Below are positions 15,778 through 23,275 of a DNA stretch of 64,000 nt, in pieces. The stretch's first letter is position 1, and the number at the start of each line of letters is the position of its first letter. Under the pieces are notes generated by a model. It made no database searches. It was not told the origin of the DNA and was given only the letters and a program-made list of their open reading frames with translations. A program made the translations under genes and the position numbers. This DNA comes from NORP23 sp050302475 (lineage in GTDB: Bacteria; Pseudomonadota; Alphaproteobacteria; Rhodobacterales; Rhodobacteraceae): contig JBNLBF010000005.1 of assembly GCA_050302475.1 (NCBI GenBank), forward strand, positions 84,397-148,396. Direction: 5' to 3'.

Positions 15778-16146
15778 ATGATTCAGATGCAGACCAACCT
15801 TGAGGTTGCTGACAACTCCGGCGCACGCCGGGTTCAGTGTATCAAGGTCCTCGGGGGATCGCACCGTCGGTACGCCTCCGTTGGTGACATCATCGTTGTC
15901 TCCGTGAAAGAAGCCATTCCACGCGGTCGCGTGAAAAAAGGTGACGTTCACAAGGCAGTGGTGGTTCGCACCGCAAAAGAAGTTCGTCGCGAAGATGGCA
16001 CAGCCATCCGTTTCGACACAAACGCAGCCGTCATGCTGAACAACTCCGGTGAGCCGATTGGCACACGTATTTTCGGGCCAGTTGTTCGCGAGCTGCGCGG
16101 CAAGAACTTCATGAAAATTATCTCACTTGCTCCGGAGGTGCTGTAA
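15778..16146 (+). CDS. rplN: 50S ribosomal protein L14
   Basis: L14 lies at the subunit interface. The standard 122-residue sequence starts MIQMQTNLEVADNSGARRVQ and ends FMKIISLAPEVL, with RGRVKKGDVHKAVVVRTAKE in the centre. GGGAGAA precedes the ATG. First gene of the spc group; its stop overlaps the rplX start by one base. Confidence 0.98.
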   Translation: MIQMQTNLEVADNSGARRVQCIKVLGGSHRRYASVGDIIVVSVKEAIPRGRVKKGDVHKAVVVRTAKEVRREDGTAIRFDTNAAVMLNNSGEPIGTRIFGPVVRELRGKNFMKIISLAPEVL

Positions 16147-16460
16147 TGGCTGCTAAGCTCCGCAAAGGTGACAAGGTGGTTGTATTGACCGGCAAGGACA
16201 AAGGTCGCGAAGGCGAGATCCTGTCCGTGATGCCGTCCAAAGGCAAAGCCATCGTTGACGGTGTGAACACCGTCATCCGTCACACCAAACAGACACAGAA
16301 CTCGCAGGGTGGCCGCATTCCGCAGCCCGCAGCGATCGATCTGTCCAACATCGCACTGGTTGACCCCAAAGAAGGCGGCCCGACCCGCGTTGGCTTCCGC
16401 ATGGAAGGCGACAAGAAGGTGCGTTTCGCGAAGAAATCGGGGGAAGTGATCAATGGCTAA
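16146..16460 (+). CDS. rplX: 50S ribosomal protein L24
   Basis: L24 starts 50S assembly by binding the 5' end of 23S rRNA. The 104-residue protein has an N-terminal KOW motif (KLRKGDKVVVLTGKDKGREG) and the following VDGVNTVIRHTKQTQNSQGG. It overlaps rplN by one base and rplE by 8 bases, tight coupling. Confidence 0.98.
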   Translation: MAAKLRKGDKVVVLTGKDKGREGEILSVMPSKGKAIVDGVNTVIRHTKQTQNSQGGRIPQPAAIDLSNIALVDPKEGGPTRVGFRMEGDKKVRFAKKSGEVING

Positions 16461-17007
16461 AACCTACACACCTCGCCTGCGTGCTGAATTTGATAAGACA
16501 ATCAAAAAAGCACTGAAGGAAGAGTTCGACTACAAGAACGATATGATGATCCCGAAGCTGGAGAAGATCGTTCTGAACATGGGCGTTGGCGAAGCCGTCG
16601 CAGACAGCAAGAAGATCAAGGCTGCACATGCAGACCTGATGGCAATTGCCGGTCAGACGCCCGTCATCACCAAAGCCAAGAAATCCATCGCTGGTTTCAA
16701 AGTGCGCGAAGACATGCCTCTGGGCGTCAAAGTCACGCTGCGCGGCGACCGGATGTATGAATTCCTCGACCGTCTGATCAACGTGGCTATGCCCCGCGTT
16801 CGCGACTTCCGCGGCGTATCCGGCAAAAGCTTCGACGGCCGTGGCAATTACGCCATGGGTTTGAAAGAGCATATCGTCTTCCCGGAAATCAACTTTGATC
16901 AGGTCGATCAAATGTGGGGAATGGATATCGTAATGTGCACCACCGCGAAGACTGATGCGGAAGCGAAAGCGCTGTTGAAGAAATTCAACATGCCTTTCAC
17001 AAGCTAA
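16453..17007 (+). CDS. rplE: 50S ribosomal protein L5
   Basis: L5 binds 5S rRNA in the central protuberance and contacts P-site tRNA. The 184 residues include KLEKIVLNMGVGEAVADSKK, the RNA-binding PVITKAKKSIAGFKVREDMP and the ending TTAKTDAEAKALLKKFNMPF. Its start lies inside rplX. GGGGGAA, in the 3' end of rplX, is the likely ribosome-binding site. Confidence 0.98.
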   Translation: MAKTYTPRLRAEFDKTIKKALKEEFDYKNDMMIPKLEKIVLNMGVGEAVADSKKIKAAHADLMAIAGQTPVITKAKKSIAGFKVREDMPLGVKVTLRGDRMYEFLDRLINVAMPRVRDFRGVSGKSFDGRGNYAMGLKEHIVFPEINFDQVDQMWGMDIVMCTTAKTDAEAKALLKKFNMPFTS

Positions 17008-17027
17008 GCGCGGGAGGAGAGAGAAAA

Positions 17028-17333
17028 ATGGCAAAAGTTGCTATGGTACAACGCGAACTGAAGCGCCAGAAGCTGGTGGCGAAATACGCCGCTAAGCGGG
17101 CTGCGCTGAAAGAGATCGCGAAAAACGAAGACCTTCCGATGGAAGAGCGTTTCAAAGCCCGCCTGAAACTGGCGAAGCTGCCGCGCAATTCCGCACCGAC
17201 CCGGTTGCATAACCGTTGTCAGGTCTCCGGTCGTCCGAAGGCTTACTATCGTAAGCTTAAAATGTCCCGTATCGCGCTGCGCGATCTGGCCTCCGTTGGT
17301 CAGATCCCCGGCATGGTCAAATCCAGCTGGTAA
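17028..17333 (+). CDS. rpsN: 30S ribosomal protein S14 (zinc-independent form)
   Basis: S14 belongs to the 30S head. At 101 residues and without the CxxC pairs of the short zinc form, this is the long C-minus type. The conserved end reads RCQVSGRPKAYYRKLKMSRI. GGGAGGAGAG gives a strong ribosome-binding site. rpsH follows 12 bp later. Confidence 0.98.
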   Translation: MAKVAMVQRELKRQKLVAKYAAKRAALKEIAKNEDLPMEERFKARLKLAKLPRNSAPTRLHNRCQVSGRPKAYYRKLKMSRIALRDLASVGQIPGMVKSSW

Positions 17334-17345
17334 GGAGGGGTTGAT

Positions 17346-17744
17346 ATGAACTTGAACGATCCTCTTGGCGATATGCTGACACGCATTCGTAACGCACAGT
17401 TGCGGGGGAAATCCTCGACTTTGACACCGGCTTCCAAGCTTCGCGCCTGGGTTCTGGATGTGTTGCAGTCCGAAGGGTATATCCGCGGCTATGAAACCAC
17501 CACCGACGCCTCCGGGCTGCCGGCGCTGAAAATCGAACTGAAATATTTCGATGACGAGCCGGTGATCCGCGAGCTGAAACGCGTTTCGACCCCCGGTCGC
17601 CGCGTCTATGCAGGTGTGAAAGACCTTCCGACCGTCCGTCAGGGACTGGGTATCGCGATCGTCTCCACACCCAAAGGTGTCATGTCCGATGCACAAGCCC
17701 GCGCCGACAATGTCGGTGGCGAGGTTCTGTGCACAATCTTCTAA
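17346..17744 (+). CDS. rpsH: 30S ribosomal protein S8
   Basis: S8 is a primary binder of 16S rRNA helix 21 and, in E. coli, represses the spc operon. The 132-residue protein starts MNLNDPLGDMLTRIRNAQL and ends with the STPKGVMSDAQARADNVGGE motif. A GGAGGGG box precedes it. The sequence alone does not show whether S8 autoregulation applies here. Confidence 0.98.
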   Translation: MNLNDPLGDMLTRIRNAQLRGKSSTLTPASKLRAWVLDVLQSEGYIRGYETTTDASGLPALKIELKYFDDEPVIRELKRVSTPGRRVYAGVKDLPTVRQGLGIAIVSTPKGVMSDAQARADNVGGEVLCTIF

Positions 17745-17755
17745 GGAGGTCCACG

Positions 17756-18289
17756 ATGTCTCGTATTGGCAAACGCCCGGTCGAGCTTCCTAGCGGCGTT
17801 ACCGCGTCCGTTTCGGGCCAGACCGTAGAAGTGAAGGGCCCGAAAGGCGCCCGGACATTTAACGCAACTGATGATGTCACCATCACACTGGAAGACAATA
17901 TCATTCACGTGAAGCCGCGCGGCACGTCCAAACGGGCGCGTCAGCAGTGGGGCATGTCCCGCACTCAGGTCGCAAACCTGGTGCAGGGGGTGACCGACGG
18001 TTTCAAGAAAGAGCTTGAAATCCAGGGTGTGGGCTATCGTGCACAGGTGCAGGGCCAGACCCTGAAACTGGCGCTCGGCTACTCGCACGACGTAAATTTC
18101 GACATTCCGGAAGGGATTACCATCACTTGTCCTTCACAGACGCAGATCGTCGTCGAAGGTGGTGATCAGCAGCAGGTCGGTCAGGTCGCAGCGGAAATCC
18201 GCGACTGGCGTAAGCCCGAGCCCTACAAGGGCAAAGGTATCCGCTATGCTGGTGAGTATATCTTCCAGAAAGACGGTAAGAAGAAGTAA
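17756..18289 (+). CDS. rplF: 50S ribosomal protein L6
   Basis: L6 lies near the GTPase-associated centre. The 177 residues begin MSRIGKRPVELPSGVTASVS and contain both repeats, ending in PEPYKGKGIRYAGEYIFQKD. An earlier in-frame ATG (17,729) lies inside rpsH and is rejected: AAGGAGGT is placed six bases before the ATG at 17,756. Confidence 0.98.
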   Translation: MSRIGKRPVELPSGVTASVSGQTVEVKGPKGARTFNATDDVTITLEDNIIHVKPRGTSKRARQQWGMSRTQVANLVQGVTDGFKKELEIQGVGYRAQVQGQTLKLALGYSHDVNFDIPEGITITCPSQTQIVVEGGDQQQVGQVAAEIRDWRKPEPYKGKGIRYAGEYIFQKDGKKK

Positions 18290-18301
18290 GGAGCGCATAT
18301 T

Positions 18302-18661
18302 ATGGCAAATTCTAAAAGAGAATTGTTCCAGAAACGCCGTATGCGTAACCGGAGCAAACTGCGGAAAACGGCGAATGGCCGTCCCCGCCTGAGCGTCCAT
18401 CGTTCGTCCAAAAACATCTCGGTCCAGCTGATCGACGATGCGCAGGGGGTTACCCTCGCATCCGCGTCCAGCCTGGAAAAAGATCTGGGCATCGTTGGCA
18501 AGAACAACGTCGAAGCTGCGGCAAAAGTTGGTGCGGAAATCGCAAAACGCGCCAAGAAAGCCGGTGTCGAGGACGTCTATTTTGATCGCGGTGGTTTCCT
18601 GTTCCACGGGAAAATCAAAGCGCTCGCAGATGCTGCCCGCGAGGGCGGTCTGAAATTTTAA
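18302..18661 (+). CDS. rplR: 50S ribosomal protein L18
   Basis: L18 carries 5S rRNA into the central protuberance with L5. The 119 residues show the basic N-terminus RRMRNRSKLRKTANGRPRLS and the ending FDRGGFLFHGKIKALADAAR. AAGGAG precedes the ATG by seven bases. rpsE follows 12 bp later. Confidence 0.98.
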   Translation: MANSKRELFQKRRMRNRSKLRKTANGRPRLSVHRSSKNISVQLIDDAQGVTLASASSLEKDLGIVGKNNVEAAAKVGAEIAKRAKKAGVEDVYFDRGGFLFHGKIKALADAAREGGLKF

Positions 18662-18673
18662 GGAGAGCAACCA

Positions 18674-19240
18674 ATGGCAAGAGAAGATAATCGCCGGGGT
18701 GGACGTCGCGACCGCGATGAAACACCGGAATTCGCTGATCGCCTAGTTGCGATCAACCGTGTGGCCAAAACCACCAAGGGCGGCAAAAACTTCGGTTTCG
18801 CAGCGCTTGTGGTTGTCGGTGACCAGAACGGCCGCGTCGGCTTTGGCAAAGGTAAAGCCAAAGAAGTTCCCGAGGCGATCCGCAAGGCAACCGAGCAGGC
18901 CAAACGTCAGATGATCCGTGTGCCGCTGCGCGAAGGCCGCACATTGCATCACGACATGAAGGGCCGTCACGGTGCCGGTAAAGTGGTTATGCGCACAGCG
19001 CCAGCGGGGACAGGCATCATCGCCGGTGGTCCGATGCGTGCGGTGTTTGAAATGTTGGGTGTTCAGGACGTGGTGGCGAAATCCATCGGGTCGCAGAATC
19101 CTTACAACATGATCCGCGCAACCATCGACGGTCTGAAGAAAGAGGCATCGCCTCGTCACGTGGCCCAGCGTCGCGGCAAGAAGGTTTCGGACATTCTGCC
19201 GAAAACCGATGCGCCCGTTGCTGAAGCTGCCGAAGCGTAA
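18674..19240 (+). CDS. rpsE: 30S ribosomal protein S5
   Basis: S5 acts in translational fidelity and mRNA unwinding at the entry tunnel. The 188-residue protein has the double-stranded-RNA-like N-domain (VVGDQNGRVGFGKGKAKEVP) and the C-domain APAGTGIIAGGPMRAVFEML. Length is about 20 residues above E. coli S5, the difference being a charged N-terminus and a short Ala-rich tail. Confidence 0.98.
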   Translation: MAREDNRRGGRRDRDETPEFADRLVAINRVAKTTKGGKNFGFAALVVVGDQNGRVGFGKGKAKEVPEAIRKATEQAKRQMIRVPLREGRTLHHDMKGRHGAGKVVMRTAPAGTGIIAGGPMRAVFEMLGVQDVVAKSIGSQNPYNMIRATIDGLKKEASPRHVAQRRGKKVSDILPKTDAPVAEAAEA

Positions 19241-19252
19241 GGGGACTGTCTC

Positions 19253-19444
19253 ATGGCTAAGAAAACCATCACCATCAAGCAGATCGGCTCCCCGATCCGC
19301 CGTCCTGCCGACCAGCGCGCTACTCTGGTTGGTCTGGGTCTGAACAAGATGCACAAAGTGCGAGTTCTCGAAGACACCCCGTCGGTGCGCGGCATGATCG
19401 CCAAGATCCCGCACATGGTCGAGATCGTGGAAGAGAGCAAGTAA
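19253..19444 (+). CDS. rpmD: 50S ribosomal protein L30
   Basis: L30 is a small accessory 50S protein. The 63 residues contain KQIGSPIRRPADQRATLVGL and the ending RGMIAKIPHMVEIVEE. rplO normally follows at once, but here a terminator and 3.8 kb of cargo intervene. Confidence 0.97.
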   Translation: MAKKTITIKQIGSPIRRPADQRATLVGLGLNKMHKVRVLEDTPSVRGMIAKIPHMVEIVEESK

Positions 19445-19472
19445 GCCTTTTATAAAGGTTTGAGATTTGAAG

Positions 19473-19507
19473 CGCCCCGTGGGAAACTGCGGGGCGTTTA
19501 TTATTTG
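19473..19507 (+). terminator. Terminator after rpmD
   Basis: CGCCCCG (19,473-19,479) pairs with CGGGGCG (19,490-19,496), followed by TTTATTATTTGTTT. It ends the third ribosomal segment and lies just before the DMP19-like gene. Confidence 0.75.
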
Positions 19508-19510
19508 TTT

Positions 19511-20155
19511 ATGAAAGGTTGGGATTTGCCCGTGAAAATCGATCGCTTACCGTTTCCCAAGAATGAATTCAGAACAGACGATTGGTCGAATATCGAATTC
19601 GCAGCATGGGAGTATGCAGATATTCTTGTCTCGACGGGAGGAGCAAAACAGGTAAGTGATGAAATACTCGCTCACTATTGTCTGGGCTATTATACCGGTC
19701 AGGTAAATAACGGCGGCCATAGCCAACTAACATACAATATGGATATTGATCTAAAGCGCTCGGAATTCCTCATGAACGGAGTGATTTTCGGACTAAATAT
19801 GATAGGCGCTAGCGACTTCATACCGATTGCAAGAAAATATGATCAATGGCTAACGAAGTATCCTGGAGATGCCGCGCAGCAGACAGGCTTTAGTGGTGGG
19901 CGGGCAAGCTATCTTGACCAACTCGACGAAGAGTTTTTTCGTTTGAACAAGATTAACAATGCCGGGAAGGATATTATTAGGTCTCGATGCAAGAGCACAA
20001 CACAGATTAGCTATATTAATCGACGTTTGAATCAAGAGTATGTCTACCTGATACCTGTTTTAACAGAGGTCTGGTTAATGCAGGCACAGATTCTGGATTA
20101 TGTTGAAGACGATCTGGTCGATGAAAAGTATCTCGAGATGGTATCTAACTTCTAG
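19511..20155 (+). CDS. DMP19/DUF4375-like protein
   Basis: A 214-residue protein whose motif HYCLGYYTGQVNNGGHSQL resembles the NGGF-type core of the DMP19 / DUF4375 family, small acidic all-helical proteins, one of which mimics DNA. The sequence is acidic and clearly AT-richer than the surrounding genes, suggesting acquired DNA. The start is uncertain: ATG 19,511 has no ribosome-binding site, while GTG 19,532 has GGTTGGG before it. An ORF extension to 19,460 would run through the rpmD terminator and is rejected. Confidence 0.6.
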   Translation: MKGWDLPVKIDRLPFPKNEFRTDDWSNIEFAAWEYADILVSTGGAKQVSDEILAHYCLGYYTGQVNNGGHSQLTYNMDIDLKRSEFLMNGVIFGLNMIGASDFIPIARKYDQWLTKYPGDAAQQTGFSGGRASYLDQLDEEFFRLNKINNAGKDIIRSRCKSTTQISYINRRLNQEYVYLIPVLTEVWLMQAQILDYVEDDLVDEKYLEMVSNF

Positions 20156-20366
20156 GATATCAGACGGATCATCCGTGATCCGGATTGCGCCCGACCCGCC
20201 CCGTCGTGCCGGAGGTACGCTTTCAGCTTGACGGCCTGGCGCAATCCTTACGGCAGTACACAATACCCACACTCGGACCTGACGCAATCCTTACCATAGC
20301 GAACGCCACCCCACGGTCAGGCGCTCGCCCTCAACCTATGACAGCGCGTCAAAATATTACTTTACA
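20156..20366. other. Intergenic stretch with short repeats
   Basis: No gene is supported here. CGCAATCCTTAC occurs twice about 41 bp apart (near 20,241 and 20,283), GGATCA/TGATCC form an inverted repeat near 20,168-20,183, and a CGCCACCCC...GGCGCTCGCC element at about 20,305-20,332 resembles the palindrome at 23,078-23,110. Confidence 0.4.
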
Positions 20367-20368
20367 GC

Positions 20369-20390
20369 TATATAGCCAATAAGCTATATA
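20369..20390. promoter_or_regulatory. Palindromic operator of the first ArsR-SRPBCC module
   Basis: TATATAGC (20,369-20,376) and GCTATATA (20,383-20,390) form a perfect 8-6-8 palindrome. It overlaps a TATAAT -10-like box (20,387-20,392) and lies 19 bp before the regulator's ATG, the expected place for autorepression. Confidence 0.6.
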
Positions 20391-20409
20391 ATGACAAAGG
20401 AGATCACCA

Positions 20410-20739
20410 ATGCCCTTAGACCAGACATTTGCCGCCCTCGCTGACCCGACCCGACGCGCCATACTTGCGCAGCTCATGGACGGGGACGCGACCGTGGCGG
20501 AGCTTGCAGAGCCGCACGACCTCTCGCAGCCCACCATATCCAAGCATCTGAAGGTGCTGGAGCAGGCTGGGCTAATCGCCACCCGCGTCGAAGCCAACGC
20601 CCGCCCGCGGCAGTTGCGGGCCGAGGGGTTGGCGGCACTTGATGAGTGGCTCGGGCCGTTCCGGCAGCTGTGGGAACGTCGTCTGGATCGGCTGACAGAA
20701 TTTGTGGAAAACCCTCAGCAGAAGGAAAGTAAAAAATGA
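20410..20739 (+). CDS. ArsR-family winged-helix regulator (module 1)
   Basis: A 109-residue ArsR/SmtB-type repressor: FAALADPTRRAILAQLMDG, then the recognition helix region LSQPTISKHLKVLEQAGLI. No metal-binding cysteine motif is present, so it belongs to the subgroup usually paired with SRPBCC proteins rather than to metal sensors. AAAGGAG lies seven bases before the ATG. Its stop overlaps the next start (ATGA). Confidence 0.9.
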   Translation: MPLDQTFAALADPTRRAILAQLMDGDATVAELAEPHDLSQPTISKHLKVLEQAGLIATRVEANARPRQLRAEGLAALDEWLGPFRQLWERRLDRLTEFVENPQQKESKK

Positions 20740-21179
20740 ACGTGATGAACAGATTTGACATTGATCGGCCGAACAACCGACTGATCTTCAAGCGAACCGT
20801 TAACGCATCGGCGGCAAAGATCTTCGACGCCTGGACCACGCCAGAGAAGGTCACCAAATGGTGGGACCCGTCCGGTGCGCCACTCGCCGACTGCACGATC
20901 GACCTTCGGGTCGGGGGCAGCTTCAGCTTTGTGAATGCGGGCGAGGGGCAGCACCCCTTCACCGGCACCTATACCGTAATCGACCGCCCCACCGACCTCG
21001 TGTTCGAAGCGATGGGCGCAACCGGTCACATCCGACTGACGGAGGAGGGCGGGGTGGCGCTTATGGTGGTCGAAATGACCTGCGCCTCCGCCGAGCATCT
21101 GGAGCAGTTCGTCCGGATGGGTATCGGTGACGGGACAGCGACAACCCTCGATAACCTTAGGGCGTTTGCCGAAGGGTAG
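20736..21179 (+). CDS. SRPBCC (AHSA1-like) domain protein (module 1)
   Basis: A 147-residue protein of the START/SRPBCC fold, AHSA1 branch: KRTVNASAAKIFDAWTTPEK, VTKWWDP and DLRVGGSFSF are typical. Members bind small hydrophobic ligands in a deep cavity; the ligand here is unknown. It overlaps the ArsR gene by four bases and must be translated with it. The ArsR protein probably controls this gene. Confidence 0.88.
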   Translation: MNVMNRFDIDRPNNRLIFKRTVNASAAKIFDAWTTPEKVTKWWDPSGAPLADCTIDLRVGGSFSFVNAGEGQHPFTGTYTVIDRPTDLVFEAMGATGHIRLTEEGGVALMVVEMTCASAEHLEQFVRMGIGDGTATTLDNLRAFAEG

Positions 21180-21197
21180 CTGCACTCAGGGCATGGC

Positions 21198-21238
21198 TTG
21201 ACTCTACATTACCAAACGGTTACCTAACCATTAGGTAA
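21198..21238. promoter_or_regulatory. Promoter and palindromic operator of the second module
   Basis: TTGACT (21,198-21,203) with 17-bp spacing to TACCTA, overlapped by TTACCTAA-CCA-TTAGGTAA at 21,220-21,238, a perfect 8-3-8 palindrome 15 bp before the second ArsR start. Its sequence is unrelated to the first operator, so the two paralogous regulators probably do not cross-bind. Confidence 0.65.
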
Positions 21239-21253
21239 TCAAGGAATCACCCT

Positions 21254-21586
21254 ATGCCAGACACTGATCTCAACCGCATTTTCTCGGCACTGTCCGACCC
21301 GACCCGCCGTGCTATCGTCGCGCAGCTCCGGAACGGCGAAGCCTTGATCAAGGACCTCGCGGAACCGTTTGACATGACCCTCCCGGCGGTCATCAAACAT
21401 GTGAACATCCTCGAAGAGGCTGGTCTTATCACCCGCCGGCAGGAGGCCCAGCGAAAACCGATCCGCCTACAACCAGAACCGCTGAAAGAGCTTGCCGCTT
21501 GGCTGCAGGATTACGCCGCCATGTGGGAGGGACGTTTCCAGCAACTCGAATCCATCATGAAAGACATTGAAAGGACCAAAGAATGA
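21254..21586 (+). CDS. ArsR-family winged-helix regulator (module 2)
   Basis: A 110-residue paralogue of the module 1 regulator, sharing the order IFSALSDPTRRAIVAQLRNG and the winged-helix frame. The recognition helix is different (FDMTLPAVIKHVNILEEAGL), in keeping with its different palindrome. No metal-site cysteines. It overlaps the next gene by four bases. Confidence 0.9.
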   Translation: MPDTDLNRIFSALSDPTRRAIVAQLRNGEALIKDLAEPFDMTLPAVIKHVNILEEAGLITRRQEAQRKPIRLQPEPLKELAAWLQDYAAMWEGRFQQLESIMKDIERTKE

Positions 21587-22056
21587 AACAGACCGTCAGC
21601 GGCACCACCGTCACCCTTACTGCCAACAATCAGGTTCGCATTGAGCGGGATTTCAACCTCACCGCCGCGCAACTGTTCCAGGCGCACACGGATCCGGCGC
21701 TGATCCGCCAATGGATGAGTGGCATGCCCGGCTGGTCCCTGCCGGTTTGCGAGGTCGACCTGCGCGTCGGGGGGACTTACCGGTGGGAATGGGCAAGTCC
21801 GGATGGCGCAAAAATGGCGGTTGGCGGCACCTTTAAGGAAATCGTCCCCAACACGCGACTGGTTCAGTCCGAAATCTATGACGACCCATGGTATCCCGGC
21901 GGCTGTGATGTCGCCCTCAGTTTCAGTGATAGCAGCCCAAGCCTGGTTATGCTCCTCACCTACGAGGACCCGGCCGCCCGCGATATTGCCCTGCAAACCG
22001 GCATGTCGGATGGGTTGGAAATCGGGTACAAACGCCTCGACAGCCTGTTTTCCTGA
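21583..22056 (+). CDS. SRPBCC (AHSA1-like) domain protein (module 2)
   Basis: A 157-residue SRPBCC protein: RIERDFNLTAAQLFQAHTDP, then the family VDLRVGGTYRWEW. It resembles the module 1 protein only in the shared fold core, so the ligands probably differ. It is translationally coupled to its ArsR gene. Confidence 0.88.
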   Translation: MKQTVSGTTVTLTANNQVRIERDFNLTAAQLFQAHTDPALIRQWMSGMPGWSLPVCEVDLRVGGTYRWEWASPDGAKMAVGGTFKEIVPNTRLVQSEIYDDPWYPGGCDVALSFSDSSPSLVMLLTYEDPAARDIALQTGMSDGLEIGYKRLDSLFS

Positions 22057-22158
22057 TCCGTAAGCCTCTGCCCGCCGTATCTTAGGACATAACGCCCTTG
22101 TGAGGCGGCGGGCGCTCTCCGTCTGTTATACTCGGGCCATTCAGAAGGAGGTTTTTAT

Positions 22159-22947
22159 ATGACACAGTCTCGACGCACGTTCCTTGCCGGAACCGCCGCA
22201 ACTGGTATTGTCACGATTATTCCCTTTACCACCCGCGCCATGGGGCATGGAGGCGACATGTTTGAAACATCCCAGGGACCCGTTACCGTTCACCCGATTG
22301 AGCATGCTTCGGTCGTGCTGGAAACACCGGTTGGCGTGATCTATGTCGATCCGGTTGGCGATCCGGGCCAGTATGACGGTCTGCCCGCACCCGATCTGGT
22401 GCTTGTGACGCATGAGCATGGCGATCATTACAATGCGGAAACGCTCGCGGCGCTGATCCCATCCGATCAACCGACCCCGTTGGTGACCAACCCGGCCGTG
22501 TACGACATGCTGTCCGATGACATGAAAGCCCGCGCAACAGCCCTCGCCAATGGCGACACGATGAGCTTTGCCGGCACCGTCATCGACGCCATCCCGGCCT
22601 ATAACACGACCGAAGGGCGCACGAATTTCCATCCGCAGGGCCGTGACAACGGCTATGTGCTGACAATGGGCGACTACCGGATCTATATCTCGGGTGATAC
22701 CGAGGATATTCCCGAAATGCGCGCGCTGGCCAATATCGACCTGTGCTTCCTGTGCATGAACCTGCCGTTCACGATGGACGCCAACGCGGCGGCCTCCGCC
22801 GTGCAGGAATTCCAGCCGACCTATGTCTACCCTTACCACTATCGTGGCCGGGATGGTGGCACTCAGGACCCGCAAGAATTCGCGGCGCTGGTTGGTGATG
22901 CAACACAGGTCCAGTTTGGGGATTGGTATGGGGAAGGGGCGTCCTAA
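22159..22947 (+). CDS. Tat-exported metallo-beta-lactamase-fold hydrolase
   Basis: A 262-residue protein with a twin-arginine signal (SRRTFLAGTAATG) pointing to export to the periplasm already folded with metal. The metal motif HEHGDH is at residues 85-90, with later ligands in YISGDTED and YPYHYRGRD, the UlaG/YfiQ-like branch of MBL proteins. The substrate is unknown. AAGGAGG lies seven bases before the ATG. It is a single-gene unit, closed by the hairpin at 22,969. Confidence 0.85.
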   Translation: MTQSRRTFLAGTAATGIVTIIPFTTRAMGHGGDMFETSQGPVTVHPIEHASVVLETPVGVIYVDPVGDPGQYDGLPAPDLVLVTHEHGDHYNAETLAALIPSDQPTPLVTNPAVYDMLSDDMKARATALANGDTMSFAGTVIDAIPAYNTTEGRTNFHPQGRDNGYVLTMGDYRIYISGDTEDIPEMRALANIDLCFLCMNLPFTMDANAAASAVQEFQPTYVYPYHYRGRDGGTQDPQEFAALVGDATQVQFGDWYGEGAS

Positions 22948-22968
22948 ATAGTCAGCTTGCCCGGACTC

Positions 22969-23010
22969 AAAGCGCCAGCCGCCAGAACCATCCTACCGGG
23001 CTGGCGCTTT
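22969..23010. terminator. Long-stem hairpin after the MBL gene
   Basis: AAAGCGCCAGCC (22,969-22,980) pairs with GGCTGGCGCTTT (22,999-23,010), a perfect 12-bp stem with an 18-nt loop. The T-run is short, so termination is probable but may be weak. Confidence 0.55.
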
Positions 23011-23077
23011 CGAAAAACAGCGGCACGATAAAATTGGAAATGATGCGGCGACCAAAAATTGCCCACCACTAACTGGT

Positions 23078-23101
23078 CAGCGCCACCCCGCAGGTGGCGC
23101 T
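23078..23101. repeat. GC-rich palindrome
   Basis: AGCGCCACC and GGTGGCGCT flank CCGCA in the gap before rplO. A partly similar element occurs near 20,305, which suggests a short dispersed repeat. Apart from this, the hairpin at 22,969 and the promoter at 23,149, the 328-bp gap (22,948-23,275) holds nothing recognisable. Confidence 0.4.
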
Positions 23102-23148
23102 CGCCCTTCCGGCAGATCTCACACGCCGTGCCTCTCCGTCTTCGCCCC

Positions 23149-23177
23149 TTGCACCCCACACCAATCCCCTTTATACG
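23149..23177 (+). promoter_or_regulatory. Promoter of the rplO-secY-adk segment
   Basis: TTGCAC (23,149-23,154) and TATACG (23,172-23,177) are 17 bp apart, nearly the same as the promoter before rpmC. The predicted leader to rplO is about 90 nt. Confidence 0.65.
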
Positions 23178-23275
23178 CACCCCGCTGGCCCCACTTGGGT
23201 CAGAATCAAACGTAACGCCGTGTTTGCCCCTTTCGTCGCAATCGGGGGGTAGTTCCGGCAAAAGGAGAGTGCGAC

